Numbered from the stretch's first letter, positions 1-9,999 are shown. The stretch is DNA of 48,266 nucleotides from Chitinophagales bacterium (GCA_016787295.1 JAEUUX010000056.1:1-48266), one strand, 5' to 3'. Translations and numbers: made by a program. The notes: a model not told the origin generated them from the letters alone.

Positions 1-2010
1 ATAGGGAGCTGCAACACCATCGCCAAACAAAGCATATCCTGTAGGAGCTACAGCAGGATTACCACTTGCGTCTTGATATGTATAAATATCATAGTCAATA
101 GTAGCTCCGCCACCTGTACATGTTGCTGTTACTGGAACACTCGCTCCGCTACAAACGGCTGTTGGAGCCGAAATAGCCAAACTTGATGTAGTACAGTTTA
201 CGGGAACATCGCAACTAATAGCCCCTGTATTTGAAGCAATACCACCCCAAGTGATGGTAAAACCTACCCCAGTTTGGCTAAAATTGTCAATAACAAACAC
301 ATAATTTTGTCCTGCGGTTACAGACAAAGCCGCATCAAAACCAGAAGCAGAGCCGTCACCCAATAAGCCTGTTTGTCCACTACCACTTGTCCCTGCATAG
401 TCACAACGTATGGGTATGCCTGCTGTGGCATCACACGGAGGCGCACCTGTGAATGGACCATACATCACGAAGTCCATATCAGTACTAGGCGAATTGATTG
501 TAAATTCTAAGGTTCCTGTTTGTTCAATATTAATCGTATACCATGCTGAACCATTTTCACCAGCAATACAACCATCATCCATACTACCACCATCAGTAGT
601 AAAGTCGGTTACTGCTCCTGCTCCTGTTGGTGTACAAGTTGGATTGACACCAGGGCACATAGGTACGCGATCGACACAGTCATCGTTGGTAATAATACAA
701 GGTGGTGGTGAGCAAGAGGCAGGATTATTAACGGTAGTAGAAATAGTACAGTCGCTATCAGCAGAGAAACTTGCAGAGACGGTAGAAGTGCCACCATTAG
801 CTGGTAATGATACTCCTGTGAAAGTATATGTTGTTTCATTAAATCCTGCTGACAATGTCACAGAACCTGTGGCAGCGCCTCCCAAACTAAGTGTACTTCC
901 TGATACTAAAGGAGGATTGATATAGGTAACTGTCACGTCCGCAAGATAGTCATCATCACCGGGGTTGACGGTTGGCGTACCGCCGCTATTGTCGCGGCAG
1001 CCTGTGGTGGGTGTAACAGTGATGCTTTGCATAACACAAACGCCTGTACCCACACAATCGGTCACACCTGAACCACCGGTTTGTGTAAAGGAGATGTCTT
1101 GTACTTGGTTAGAGTAATTAGTTAATAGTACTAAATAAATTTGTCCTGCAGCAGTATTGGTGATACTTGCGGTCTCGGTAGCCGAAGCAGAATAACTACA
1201 AGCAACAGGAGCGGGTAAGCTACCACAAGCAGCAGCGGCGGAGTTGAGAGTAGTGTAGGGTCCCCATACGGCAAAGTCGATATCGCCGCCACCAAGACCT
1301 TGCATTTGCATATTGATAGTACCTACATTATTATATTTGATATAGTACCAAGCAGGATTGGGGGTACTACCCAAACAACCATAGTTGTTTCCTGCGGGTG
1401 CGCTACCGGCATCGGTGCTTGCGGGGAAATTTACACCGCTTTGTGTTAAACATGCTTTTTGTGCGCCTGCACAATATTGGTTGATACCAGGTATTCCGTC
1501 ACAATTTGTTTGCCCTGTACCACCTGTTTGTGTAAATGACACATTATTGGCAGTATTAGAAAAATTGGTTAATAAGAACAAGTATGTATCACCTGCTTGA
1601 GCACTGGGGATTTGTCCCAATTCTGTACCACTTGGCGAATAACTACAAGAGATAGGGGTGGGCAAACTGCCACATGCTAATTGTGCTGTTCCGATATTGG
1701 AATAAGGGCCCCATATAGCAAAATCTATATCTCTTCCTGATGTATTAGATTGAATGGCGATATCGATATTGCCACTTTCGGCGATGTCTAAATAATACCA
1801 GCTTGGATTGGGTTGTGTGCCAAGACAACCATAATTATTTCCTGCTCCTGCGCTACCACCACTATAAGAAGCATCAAAAGAATAGTTTACGGTGGTTACA
1901 CATGCTTTTACTGCGCTACTACAACTAGCAGAACCTTGTTGGGCAAAAACATAGTTAGCATTTATTAGGAGAAAGGTAATTGTTAAAATATACTGTATTT
2001 TAAAACGCAT
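1..2010 (-). CDS. Large secreted repeat protein, N-terminal 670 residues (runs off the window)
   Basis: The frame is open from an ATG at 2010 to the left edge without a stop, so only the N-terminal 670 residues are present. Residues 1-23 form a clear signal peptide ending near VFAQQ. At least three related domains follow, at about 25-165, 170-300 and 430-560. Each has a Cys near its start, then GNNYGCLG..PNP.WYY or a similar motif, then DIDFAIWGPY or DMDFVMYGPF, then a CSYS or CDYA motif, and ends near YLFLLTNFSN..... This is the pre-peptidase-C-like / gliding-motility-associated module of large cell-surface Bacteroidota proteins. A SprB/Ig-like linker (about 300-430) separates domains 2 and 3. 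The missing C-terminus probably carries more repeats and a T9SS sorting domain (inference). Likely exported and displayed on or shed from the cell surface; substrate unknown. Confidence 0.85.
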   Translation of the reverse strand, partial: MRFKIQYILTITFLLINANYVFAQQGSASCSSAVKACVTTVNYSFDASYSGGSAGAGNNYGCLGTQPNPSWYYLDIAESGNIDIAIQSNTSGRDIDFAIWGPYSNIGTAQLACGSLPTPISCSYSPSGTELGQIPSAQAGDTYLFLLTNFSNTANNVSFTQTGGTGQTNCDGIPGINQYCAGAQKACLTQSGVNFPASTDAGSAPAGNNYGCLGSTPNPAWYYIKYNNVGTINMQMQGLGGGDIDFAVWGPYTTLNSAAAACGSLPAPVACSYSASATETASITNTAAGQIYLVLLTNYSNQVQDISFTQTGGSGVTDCVGTGVCVMQSITVTPTTGCRDNSGGTPTVNPGDDDYLADVTVTYINPPLVSGSTLSLGGAATGSVTLSAGFNETTYTFTGVSLPANGGTSTVSASFSADSDCTISTTVNNPASCSPPPCIITNDDCVDRVPMCPGVNPTCTPTGAGAVTDFTTDGGSMDDGCIAGENGSAWYTINIEQTGTLEFTINSPSTDMDFVMYGPFTGAPPCDATAGIPIRCDYAGTSGSGQTGLLGDGSASGFDAALSVTAGQNYVFVIDNFSQTGVGFTITWGGIASNTGAISCDVPVNCTTSSLAISAPTAVCSGASVPVTATCTGGGATIDYDIYTYQDASGNPAVAPTGYALFGDGVAAPY

Positions 2011-2093
2011 AATATATTATTTTGCTTTTATTTAATTAAAAACTTTATTTGGTTATTCATTGGTTTTGGGGTGGTTTGTTATGCTTTGAGAGA

Positions 2094-2561
2094 TTATTTG
2101 AGCGTATCAAGTAAATACTGCTTGATTTGCTGTGGTGTTTTACCTTGTTTGTACAATTGCTCAACTGTTTGGTAGCTTTGTGTTACGACTTGCAAAAATT
2201 GTGTTTTAATAACATTAGAGTCAAGATTTGGATTGTGTTGTAAAACAACCGCTTCTTTGGGTAAAACCCATGAAATAACCCCATCATTGTACAACTTCCC
2301 TGCATTGTAGTTGATGAGTTTATCCATAATTTCGAGCATTATTGCGTTCTCACCTCCTTGTATATCAGCAAGGTTTTTAACGCGTAATAATTGTTTGAAA
2401 TCAGCAATTTCGGGGATTTCCGAAAATTTTACTACGATTTCTTTAAATTGCAACGTTGGTAGAGGTTGCAACGTTTGCACATTTATTTTACTTTGTGCAT
2501 TACTGTATTGTGATAGGATACATAAAAATATCACTATCAGCAATTTCGATAAATTTTTCAT
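2094..2561 (-). CDS. Small secreted protein of unknown function
   Basis: This 155-residue protein begins with a signal peptide (MKNLSKLLIVIFLCILSQYSN, cleavage expected near SNAQS). The mature part is mostly predicted helix, with no motif I recognise; the C-terminus has QLYKQGKTPQQIKQYLLDTL, a typical helical tail. It starts 25 bp downstream of the stop of the TMTC-like glycosyltransferase gene and is probably the last gene of the flippase-glycosyltransferase operon. Function not recognised. A periplasmic or outer-membrane accessory role is only suggested by the signal peptide. Confidence 0.75.
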   Translation of the reverse strand: MKNLSKLLIVIFLCILSQYSNAQSKINVQTLQPLPTLQFKEIVVKFSEIPEIADFKQLLRVKNLADIQGGENAIMLEIMDKLINYNAGKLYNDGVISWVLPKEAVVLQHNPNLDSNVIKTQFLQVVTQSYQTVEQLYKQGKTPQQIKQYLLDTLK

Positions 2562-2586
2562 AGATAAAAAATAAGGTAAATAAAAA

Positions 2587-4503
2587 TTATTTGTTTATAT
2601 CAATGTCTTTTTTTATGTTATTTATTTTGTATTGCAATTTCTCGTTATTAGGGTCTTTTTGGAGTGCCAATTGCCAATTTTTGTATGCTTCTTCTTTTAG
2701 GTCATTTTCATACAAAATCACTGCATTATTGTCATAAATGATGGCGCTTTGTTTTGGAAAAAGTTGCAAAGCTACTTGATTTGTTTTTAATGCTACATCT
2801 AATTGTTTAGTAGCACTTTGAAATCGAGCAAGATTTAAAAAAGCATTTATTTGAGAAGAGTCTTGCTGAATATAGTCTGTGTATAATTGTATAGCTTTAT
2901 TAAAATCCCCTTTTTTATTATAGATGTCTGCCAAATTCGACATTGCTAAATAATAAGGTTGTTTATACTTAAGTGCTTGTTCATAACAAATTTGGGCAGT
3001 AATTGTATCCCCTTTTCGGAAATTCATAACACCTAAATTATTCCATACTTCGGCATAAGTACTATCAATTTTCAATGCGTTGAGGAAAAGTCCTTCTATA
3101 GCAGTATGTTTATCGGGATTGTTTTCTGCTTCAAGTAAGTATGTTTTCATCATTTCTTCTGCCAAAAAAGAGTTGGCTTTGGCAGAATTAGGTAAATATG
3201 CAATATCATGTGCAGCAAGAGTGGTTGTATTATACCAATTGGGATTTCGTTGTATAACAACTATGGCAAATACTGTGGCAACCATTCCAATGATTGCAAT
3301 AGGAATTGCAGGCAATTTATTGGTTTGCAGTTGATATGTATCGGTTTTAAATAGTTTAAATACCATATATGCCACTATCATGCTTATTGGCACCGATGCT
3401 AAATAAGTCCAGCGCTCTGCTACTATCCCTGGTCCAATTTGCAAAAGGTTGGAAAAAGGGAAAATACAGGCAAAATACAATAATAATAAAAAGCCTATTA
3501 ATTTTTGTTTTAATATTCCCCAAATACCTCCTAACAATATGGTTGTATAAAGTAAAATGGATAGCAGTGGTAGTGTATTTTGCCAACTTTGGTACGGAAT
3601 TTGGTTATATCCATAGTAGTAGGCAAGCGGGTAAGGTATGAGTAGTTGTTTTAGATAAAATAAGAGGGAGTTGAACGATAAACCTATCATCTTATCTGTA
3701 TCATGGAAAACATACAAAGGGTTTTCCCACAAAAAATTAGTATCTACTTTATATCCTTGTGAAATAAAATCTGTATATAAATCGACAATTTTAAAAGAAG
3801 CAACAAACAGTATTATCAAAAAAGTTGCTACAATATTTTTGCCTTGCAATAGCGTCGTAATGGGTTGCTTGAACAATAATACTAACAGCCATATTGCCGC
3901 AAAAAGTATTGACATTGGATGTGCTAAACAAGCAACAATATACAATAAAGTACTTGTAATAAGTATTTTGATCTTTTGAGGATTTGCTACCAAGAGATTC
4001 AGAGCAAGTGTTATTGCCCAAACTCCAAACAAAAATGCAAAAAGAATATCACGCGATTTAAGGTTGTTCACTACTTCGGTGTGAATGGGGTGCAGGGCAA
4101 AAAGTAATATTCCTGCATAAATAAAGTAGCGATTAACATTTGGCAATAAGCGCAGAAAAAACACAAACAAGACTAATATATTGGCAATATATAGTATTAT
4201 GTTTACAAAATGGCTAATATGAGGATTAAAACCCCATAAACTATGTTCGATGGCAAAACTTATAGCCGAAATTGGGCGATAACCATAAGAAGCCCCATGA
4301 TAAACATCTAAGTAAGGTTGTGTAATAATTGTTGGAATCCCCTTGATACCTTTCGCTATTTCGAGGTTTTTAAAAATGGTTATGTCATCATCTAATCCAT
4401 ATTGATTAGCAATACTATTGGTGTATACCCCCAAAACAACAATACTAAGAATAATTGCAAAAAGTTTATCTTTAATACTCCAAAGAGTAGACAATTTGGT
4501 CAT
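2587..4503 (-). CDS. TMTC-like membrane glycosyltransferase with C-terminal TPRs
   Basis: A 638-residue polytopic membrane protein. The first transmembrane helix (about 12-30) is followed by YGLDDD, the acidic first-loop motif of GT-C fold enzymes of the TMTC/O-mannosyltransferase kind. HPIHTEVVNNLKSRD at about 145-160 matches the HP.HTE.V...RAD loop of that family. Around ten hydrophobic segments fill residues 10-420. From about 450 to 630 there are at least four TPR units (AEVWNNLGVMNFRKGD, AMSNLADIYNKKGDF and others). Family knowledge suggests transfer of sugar from a polyprenyl-phosphate donor onto exported protein; many Bacteroidota homologues are uncharacterised. It follows the flippase gene by 21 bp, so the pair is probably co-transcribed and may act in surface glycan or glycoprotein assembly. 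Confidence 0.8.
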   Translation of the reverse strand: MTKLSTLWSIKDKLFAIILSIVVLGVYTNSIANQYGLDDDITIFKNLEIAKGIKGIPTIITQPYLDVYHGASYGYRPISAISFAIEHSLWGFNPHISHFVNIILYIANILVLFVFFLRLLPNVNRYFIYAGILLFALHPIHTEVVNNLKSRDILFAFLFGVWAITLALNLLVANPQKIKILITSTLLYIVACLAHPMSILFAAIWLLVLLFKQPITTLLQGKNIVATFLIILFVASFKIVDLYTDFISQGYKVDTNFLWENPLYVFHDTDKMIGLSFNSLLFYLKQLLIPYPLAYYYGYNQIPYQSWQNTLPLLSILLYTTILLGGIWGILKQKLIGFLLLLYFACIFPFSNLLQIGPGIVAERWTYLASVPISMIVAYMVFKLFKTDTYQLQTNKLPAIPIAIIGMVATVFAIVVIQRNPNWYNTTTLAAHDIAYLPNSAKANSFLAEEMMKTYLLEAENNPDKHTAIEGLFLNALKIDSTYAEVWNNLGVMNFRKGDTITAQICYEQALKYKQPYYLAMSNLADIYNKKGDFNKAIQLYTDYIQQDSSQINAFLNLARFQSATKQLDVALKTNQVALQLFPKQSAIIYDNNAVILYENDLKEEAYKNWQLALQKDPNNEKLQYKINNIKKDIDINK

Positions 4504-4524
4504 AAAAATATTTTTAAGTACTTT

Positions 4525-6003
4525 TTAAGTCAATCCAACATATTTTTCCACAATATTATTAACATCTTGCGATATTTTAAAATAATAGACTAACACTCCA
4601 TATACAATTAGTATAAACAATGATTGTACTATTATATCTATAAAAGGATTTCCTGAAACAATAATACTCAATTGATTGCTAACAAACCATGTAAATAATC
4701 CTATCCCGACACAGTATAATGTTTTAAGACTAATCGGTAAAATACCAAACTTAATATATATTATTATCAACTTTGTTAAGTTGTAGGCTACAATGGTAAG
4801 GCTAGTCGCAAACGCAGCGCCTACAATACCATATTGTGGTATTAAAATGCTATTTGTTACAATTGTTACAATAATAAGTATTATTCCAACCGAAAGCGCC
4901 CATGTATAATAAGAAGAATATGCAATTATCTCTTCATTGTTACCTGTGGCTAAATCGAATAGCTTTGCTAATCCCACCCAAAAGAAAACATCTTTTCCAA
5001 TTGCGTAAATATTTCCGTTTGGCATAATCTGAAACAACATATCTATATTAAACCATATTATCAAAAACAACCCCACACCAATCAATAATTGGTTATTACT
5101 TACTCTTTTATATAAGGTTTCAAGTGCTTCTTTGTTTTTCTCCTGTGCATATTGAGCCACCAACGGAGCTACCAACTGTTTAAGTGCATGTCCAGGTATT
5201 TCAATCATCACACTTATAAAAAAAGAAATACGGTAAATACCATTCTGAGCTAAACCAAGATACTTTGTTATTAATAGGCTATCTATTTTAGTTACTGCTA
5301 TTCCGCAAATACCTCCTACTGTAATCAAAATACTATATTTTAATATATCAGGCATTTTATTGGTATCTATAGCGGCAATATTGATAGATAAAATATTTTT
5401 GCTTTTTAAAAAAACCAATAATAACACCAATAGCACAATATGTAGTATGACATAGTAAGCAACTAAGAAATTTAGCGCAATTAGTTGATAGTAAAATAAT
5501 AAAATCAAACTAACAATACCTAATCTTAAGGCTATTTCTCTTACAAAAACTAATGCTGTTGTGTATTTTTTAATTTGAGTATAAGCTTCTATAACACTAT
5601 AAAATACTAAAGCTATAGTAAGTGGTATTACCCAATATATATACTTTACAAAAAGAATTGATTTCTCTCTAAATAGAATTTCTATATATGGAGACACCAA
5701 TAAATAAACAGGTATAAATATAGCTATACTCCATAGCAATCGTTTGACAACCCAATAAAACAAAGTACTAATCGCATTCGGCACATCGGCAAATACAAAA
5801 TAGTAGCGAACCAAGATGGCATCGGCTCCAAACTTAACTAATGGCACTAACAAAAAAGCAGCATCGCTAATGGTGCCAAGCAAACCAATAATTTCGGGAG
5901 ATAGCAATCGAGGTTGTATGATGAGGGTACTTAATGCCCCAAGTATTACACCAACATACGAAATGACTGCATAGTATAACGATTGCTGTTTTATATTTCC
6001 CAC
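4525..6003 (-). CDS. Polysaccharide/oligosaccharide flippase (MOP/Wzx-like)
   Basis: A 12-14 transmembrane protein of the MOP superfamily. The opening segment, GNIKQQSLYYAVISYVGVI, matches the usual N-terminus of Bacteroidota polysaccharide biosynthesis (RfbX/Wzx-like) proteins, which move lipid-linked glycans across the inner membrane. I chose the GTG at 6003, giving 492 residues, rather than the ATG at 6051. The 16 extra residues from the ATG (MLCSKNCRIHILKHKI) would be encoded partly by the right arm of a 20-bp hairpin that looks like the terminator of the preceding gene, and they resemble no flippase N-terminus. It heads the apparent operon with the TMTC-like glycosyltransferase and the 155-residue secreted protein. 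Substrate cannot be told from sequence. Confidence 0.85.
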   Translation of the reverse strand: MGNIKQQSLYYAVISYVGVILGALSTLIIQPRLLSPEIIGLLGTISDAAFLLVPLVKFGADAILVRYYFVFADVPNAISTLFYWVVKRLLWSIAIFIPVYLLVSPYIEILFREKSILFVKYIYWVIPLTIALVFYSVIEAYTQIKKYTTALVFVREIALRLGIVSLILLFYYQLIALNFLVAYYVILHIVLLVLLLVFLKSKNILSINIAAIDTNKMPDILKYSILITVGGICGIAVTKIDSLLITKYLGLAQNGIYRISFFISVMIEIPGHALKQLVAPLVAQYAQEKNKEALETLYKRVSNNQLLIGVGLFLIIWFNIDMLFQIMPNGNIYAIGKDVFFWVGLAKLFDLATGNNEEIIAYSSYYTWALSVGIILIIVTIVTNSILIPQYGIVGAAFATSLTIVAYNLTKLIIIYIKFGILPISLKTLYCVGIGLFTWFVSNQLSIIVSGNPFIDIIVQSLFILIVYGVLVYYFKISQDVNNIVEKYVGLT

Positions 6004-6022
6004 TATTTTGTGTTTTAGTATA

Positions 6023-6066
6023 TGTATTCGGCAGTTTTTGCTACATAGCAAAAATTGCCGAATACA
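6023..6066 (-). terminator. 20-bp stem-loop between the 168-residue secreted protein and the flippase
   Basis: Arms at 6023-6042 and 6047-6066 (TGTATTCGGCAGTTTTTGCT and its near-perfect complement, one mismatch) enclose a 4-nt loop. It lies 35 bp after the stop of the 6101-6607 gene on the minus strand. The + strand also carries a T-run just after it, so it may work in both directions. Confidence 0.7.
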
Positions 6067-6100
6067 TTTTTGTAAGCTAATCAGGTGACTCCCGACCTAT

Positions 6101-6607
6101 TTATTTGGTAGCAGCCTTAATAGTAGCATCTATTTTTGCAGCAGTAGCAGCATCTCCATTAGCCAAATAAAACTCTTTTTGTATTTGCATACGTTTAATA
6201 CGACCTTCAGGGGTATTTACATCTACACCTTTAAGGTGTTGAGTTTCGTATGCTTGAAGTTTGGCATATTTTTCATTGTTGCTTTTTGCTTGCACTTCAG
6301 CCTGTTTTTGAGCCGCTGTTGGTTGGTTGGTAACAGCGCCTGTTTGTTTAGCTTGTTTTTGAACTACTGAATAAGCTTGCTTTTCTTCTGCCGTCTTAAA
6401 GTTGGGGACGTTACTTTTAATACCAACAGCAGGGTTAAAACCAGGAGCAGGTTGTGCATAAACAGGTGCTTCACGAGCTACCGATGGTTTATCAGGAGTT
6501 TGTGCTGGTTTAACACGGGTCAAGGTTTGCGCATTTGTTAAAGAACAAAACAAACCAAATACGCACAATACGAGTAAATTTGGTAAAAAATTACTTTTTT
6601 TCATCAT
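6101..6607 (-). CDS. Small secreted protein, Pro/Ala/Gln-rich, unknown function
   Basis: This 168-residue protein has a signal peptide (hydrophobic core NLLVLCVFGLFCSL, cleavage near NAQT). A Pro-rich low-complexity stretch follows (about 33-65, with KPAQTPDKPSVAREAPVYAQ), then a charged helical part rich in Lys, Gln and Ala (about 70-168). Two consecutive ATG codons (6607 and 6604) could each be the start. It has its own putative promoter -7 element at 6764-6771 with a roughly 155-nt leader, and a strong hairpin downstream, so it is probably monocistronic. No family recognised. Confidence 0.7.
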   Translation of the reverse strand: MMKKSNFLPNLLVLCVFGLFCSLTNAQTLTRVKPAQTPDKPSVAREAPVYAQPAPGFNPAVGIKSNVPNFKTAEEKQAYSVVQKQAKQTGAVTNQPTAAQKQAEVQAKSNNEKYAKLQAYETQHLKGVDVNTPEGRIKRMQIQKEFYLANGDAATAAKIDATIKAATK

Positions 6608-6763
6608 AAAAAAATTAAATTAGTTAGGTATATTATTACTGATTATTTATAGCTTTAATTGTAATAGTATTTGTTTTTTGCACAAGTCTTTTATCATAAC
6701 GAATACCATTTTACTCAAATATAATAAAAACTATGAAGCTACGATTATACAAAGACTCGTCCG

Positions 6764-6771
6764 CAAAGGTA
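6764..6771 (-). promoter_or_regulatory. Putative -7 promoter element for the 168-residue secreted protein
   Basis: TACCTTTG on the minus strand matches the Bacteroidota -7 consensus TAnnTTTG. No good -33 TTTG was seen at the usual spacing. Confidence 0.45.
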
Positions 6772-7332
6772 AGAATTTTTGTTGTAAATTGGTATAGGAA
6801 TGTTTTGTACAAATTTATCGGTTTGTTAACCCACATAGCAGTTTTTATTAGTGCTTTTTTTGTTTATTGATAGTATTTTTGGGGCAGTTTAGGTAGTTAA
6901 AATAAAAGAACATGGCATTTGTAAAAACACATTAAACAAAAAACAAACTTATAAAATCCTGATTTTTAGGGTTTTAAACTTTTTTTCACTAACAAACACT
7001 TAGAGGGCTTATTGTATTCTATATAATTGGAACACTCTGTCTTTTTGTGTGTGAATATTGTATTTTGCTAAGATTTGCTACTCATTTTTTCTTGTTTTTT
7101 TTTAAAAAAAAATGTCACAATTTTGAAACTTTTTAATTAATCAAGTTAACACTTATCCTCCGAAAGTCGTACAACAACCCATAGTAAATCTATTTGAACC
7201 ATCAACGATTAGCGCATACAACAAACAATTTAGTTCCCTGATATGCCCCCCTTCATAACACTACATCTCGCTTCTCAATACCCAAAACAACAATAAAAAT
7301 CTGCAATACTATAATAATTCAAGACTAATCCG
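6772..7332. other. Non-coding, very AT-rich spacer
   Basis: About 560 bp between two divergent transcription units (the secreted protein on minus, alaS on plus). It is rich in A and T runs and has stops in all frames. I see no conserved gene, repeat or convincing RNA structure in it. Confidence 0.5.
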
Positions 7333-7340
7333 TAACTTTG
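7333..7340 (+). promoter_or_regulatory. Putative -7 promoter element for alaS
   Basis: TAACTTTG on the + strand, 25 bp upstream of the alaS ATG, matches TAnnTTTG. No clear -33 element is visible, and the leader would be short. Confidence 0.5.
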
Positions 7341-7365
7341 CGACCCAAATTATATAGTGTAGCTC

Positions 7366-9999
7366 ATGATAATGACAGCCAACGAAATACGCCAATCGTT
7401 TCTGCGTTTTTTCGAATCTAAAAATCACCTTATTGTGCCATCGGCACCCATCGTAATAAAAAACGACCCTACCCTCATGTTTACCAATGCGGGTATGAAT
7501 CAGTTCAAGGATATTTTTTTGGGCAATGGTTCTGCTGTTGCTCCGCGTGTGGTCAATTCACAAAAGTGTATGCGCGTTTCGGGCAAACACAACGACCTCG
7601 AAGAAGTAGGCGTTGATACCTATCACCATACCATGTTCGAAATGCTCGGCAATTGGAGTTTTGGCGATTATTTTAAAGCAGATGCCATTGCTTGGTCGTG
7701 GGAGTACCTCACCGATGTTTTGCATCTACCCAAAGATCGCCTCTATGCCACCGTCTTTGAAGGCGATGCCAAAGAAGGACTGCCTCCTGCCGAAATAGCT
7801 TTGAGCGAATGGCGAAAAATACTGCCCGATAACCATATCATCTACGGTAACAAAAAAGACAATTTTTGGGAAATGGGCGATACTGGTCCTTGTGGTCCTT
7901 GTAGCGAAATCCACATAGATTTGCGTCCTGATGCAGAAAGAGCGTTGATCGCTGGCGAAAGTTTGGTCAACAAAGACCATCCACAAGTCATCGAAATCTG
8001 GAATAACGTCTTTATCCAATTTAACAGAAAAGCCGACGGCACACTCGAACCGTTGCCTGCCAAACACGTTGACACAGGTATGGGTTTTGAGCGATTGGTG
8101 CGAGCTGCGCAGCACAAATCGTCCAACTATGATACAGACGTTTTTATGCCTATCATCGACGAAATTAGCCGCATCACCCGCATACAATATGGTGATAACC
8201 CCAAAACAGACATTGCTATGCGCGTTTTAGCCGACCACATTCGCGCTATCATCTTCACCATTCAAGACGGGCAAATGCCTTCCAATACGGGAGCGGGTTA
8301 TGTTATTCGCCGTATTTTGCGCCGTGCTGTGCGATATGCGTTCAGTTATCTGCACTACAAGCAGCCGATTTTGTTCCAATTAGTGCCAACTGTCGTTGGA
8401 CAATTTGAGGGTTTGTATCCTGAACTGCGCACCAACCAATCTTTCTTAGAAAATGTTATTCGCGAAGAAGAGCAAAGTTTCTTGCGTACCTTAGATGCTG
8501 GTTTGAGCCGACTCAACAAGCTCGAAGAACAAATGCAAACCCAACAACAACAGCAAATAGAAGGCAAAGTGGTGTTTGAACTATACGATACCTATGGTTT
8601 CCCGCGCGACCTCACCCGCCTCATTGCTCAAGAAAAAGGTTTGGACATAGACGAAGACGGTTTTACGGTGGCAATGAACGAACAAAAAGAACGCGCCCGC
8701 CAAGCAGCTAAAATCGAAGCAGGTGACTGGATTATACAAAATCCCGATTATCAAAACAGTACTTTCTTGGGCTACGACATGCTCGAAGTAACCACAGAAG
8801 TCATTAAATACCGCAAAGTGGAACAAAAAGGCAAAACACAATATCAAATTGTACTTGCCGAAACGCCTTTTTATGCCGAAAGCGGCGGTCAAGTGGGTGA
8901 TACTGGCACTCTCACTTTTGGCAATCAATCCATCAGGGTGATAGACACCAAAAAAGAAAACAACCTAATTGTCCATTATACCACAAACTTGCCTAATGAC
9001 TTAAGTGCCAATTGTTTGGCAAAAGTTGATGCCGAAAAACGACACGCTATTAGCACCAATCACACCGCCACACACCTGCTACATGCCGCCCTGCGCCAAG
9101 TGTTGGGCAAACATGTTGAGCAAAAAGGTTCATTAGTGAATGCCGATTATTTGCGTTTCGATTTCAGTCATTTTGCCAAAATTACCGACGAAGAAATTGC
9201 TCAAGTAGAAGCTATTGTTAATGCTCGCATTCGCCAGAATATTCCGTTCCAAGAATATCGCCAAATGCCCATCGAAAAAGCAAAAGCGATGGGAGCAATG
9301 GCTTTGTTTGGCGAAAAATATGGCAACAAAGTGCGTGTGGTCATTTTTGACCCCAACTTTTCCATCGAGCTATGTGGCGGCACACACCTAAAAGCTACTG
9401 GTGAAATAGGTTTTTGCAAAATTACTGCTGAAAGTGCAAGTTCTGCGGGCGTTCGTCGCATCGAAGCCTTAACCGCTTTGCCTGCTTTTCAATACCTTAG
9501 CCAAGAAGCTCATCAGCTCAAATCCGTAAAACAGTTGCTCAAAAATCCACGCGAATTGGTCAAAAGTGTTGAGCAGGTATTGGACGAAAACAACCAATTG
9601 CGCAAAGAATTGGAACGCGTCAAATTGGAGGAAGCAGGGCGTTTGAAAAATCAACTCAAAGAGCAAATCCAAACATTGCCCAACGGTGTGCATCTACTTA
9701 CTGCCAACATCAAGGTAGATAGCGCTGATTTGGTGAAAAAAATTGCTTTTGACCTTCGCAACGAAACCGCAAATTTAGTCGCTGTTTTCGGAGCAAACCT
9801 CAACGGAAAAGCACACCTTAGCGTTATGGTTAGTGACTCTCTTAAAAACCGTTTTGATGCTATTCAAATCATCAAAAAGATTTCGGGACATATCAAAGGC
9901 GGCGGTGGCGGACAAAGTTTCTTTGCCACAGCAGGCGGGCAGCAACCCGAAGGCATTGCAGCCGCTTTGCAAGAAGCTCGCGAATTGATTACCCAATAA
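7366..9999 (+). CDS. alaS: Alanine--tRNA ligase
   Basis: The protein is 877 residues, the normal length for bacterial AlaRS, which charges tRNA-Ala in the cytoplasm. The class II catalytic core opens with EIRQSFLRFFESKNH and FTNAGMNQFKDIFLG; MFEMLGNWSFGDYFK is the family's motif 2 region. The editing domain carries the zinc-site motif HTATH (about 566-570) and C-GGTH (about 670-674), which clear mischarged Ser and Gly. The C-Ala domain ends with the Gly-rich stretch GGGGGQ near 846. Start is the ATG at 7366; the ATG two codons later (7372) is equally possible. It converges on hemB, with a hairpin between them. Confidence 0.98.
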   Translation: MIMTANEIRQSFLRFFESKNHLIVPSAPIVIKNDPTLMFTNAGMNQFKDIFLGNGSAVAPRVVNSQKCMRVSGKHNDLEEVGVDTYHHTMFEMLGNWSFGDYFKADAIAWSWEYLTDVLHLPKDRLYATVFEGDAKEGLPPAEIALSEWRKILPDNHIIYGNKKDNFWEMGDTGPCGPCSEIHIDLRPDAERALIAGESLVNKDHPQVIEIWNNVFIQFNRKADGTLEPLPAKHVDTGMGFERLVRAAQHKSSNYDTDVFMPIIDEISRITRIQYGDNPKTDIAMRVLADHIRAIIFTIQDGQMPSNTGAGYVIRRILRRAVRYAFSYLHYKQPILFQLVPTVVGQFEGLYPELRTNQSFLENVIREEEQSFLRTLDAGLSRLNKLEEQMQTQQQQQIEGKVVFELYDTYGFPRDLTRLIAQEKGLDIDEDGFTVAMNEQKERARQAAKIEAGDWIIQNPDYQNSTFLGYDMLEVTTEVIKYRKVEQKGKTQYQIVLAETPFYAESGGQVGDTGTLTFGNQSIRVIDTKKENNLIVHYTTNLPNDLSANCLAKVDAEKRHAISTNHTATHLLHAALRQVLGKHVEQKGSLVNADYLRFDFSHFAKITDEEIAQVEAIVNARIRQNIPFQEYRQMPIEKAKAMGAMALFGEKYGNKVRVVIFDPNFSIELCGGTHLKATGEIGFCKITAESASSAGVRRIEALTALPAFQYLSQEAHQLKSVKQLLKNPRELVKSVEQVLDENNQLRKELERVKLEEAGRLKNQLKEQIQTLPNGVHLLTANIKVDSADLVKKIAFDLRNETANLVAVFGANLNGKAHLSVMVSDSLKNRFDAIQIIKKISGHIKGGGGGQSFFATAGGQQPEGIAAALQEARELITQ

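Noticed and set aside
410-925. Open frame of 171 codons on the + strand
   Set aside because: It is antisense to the large secreted protein whose signal peptide, domain repeats and uninterrupted 670-codon frame are clear. Low-complexity composition explains the long shadow frame.
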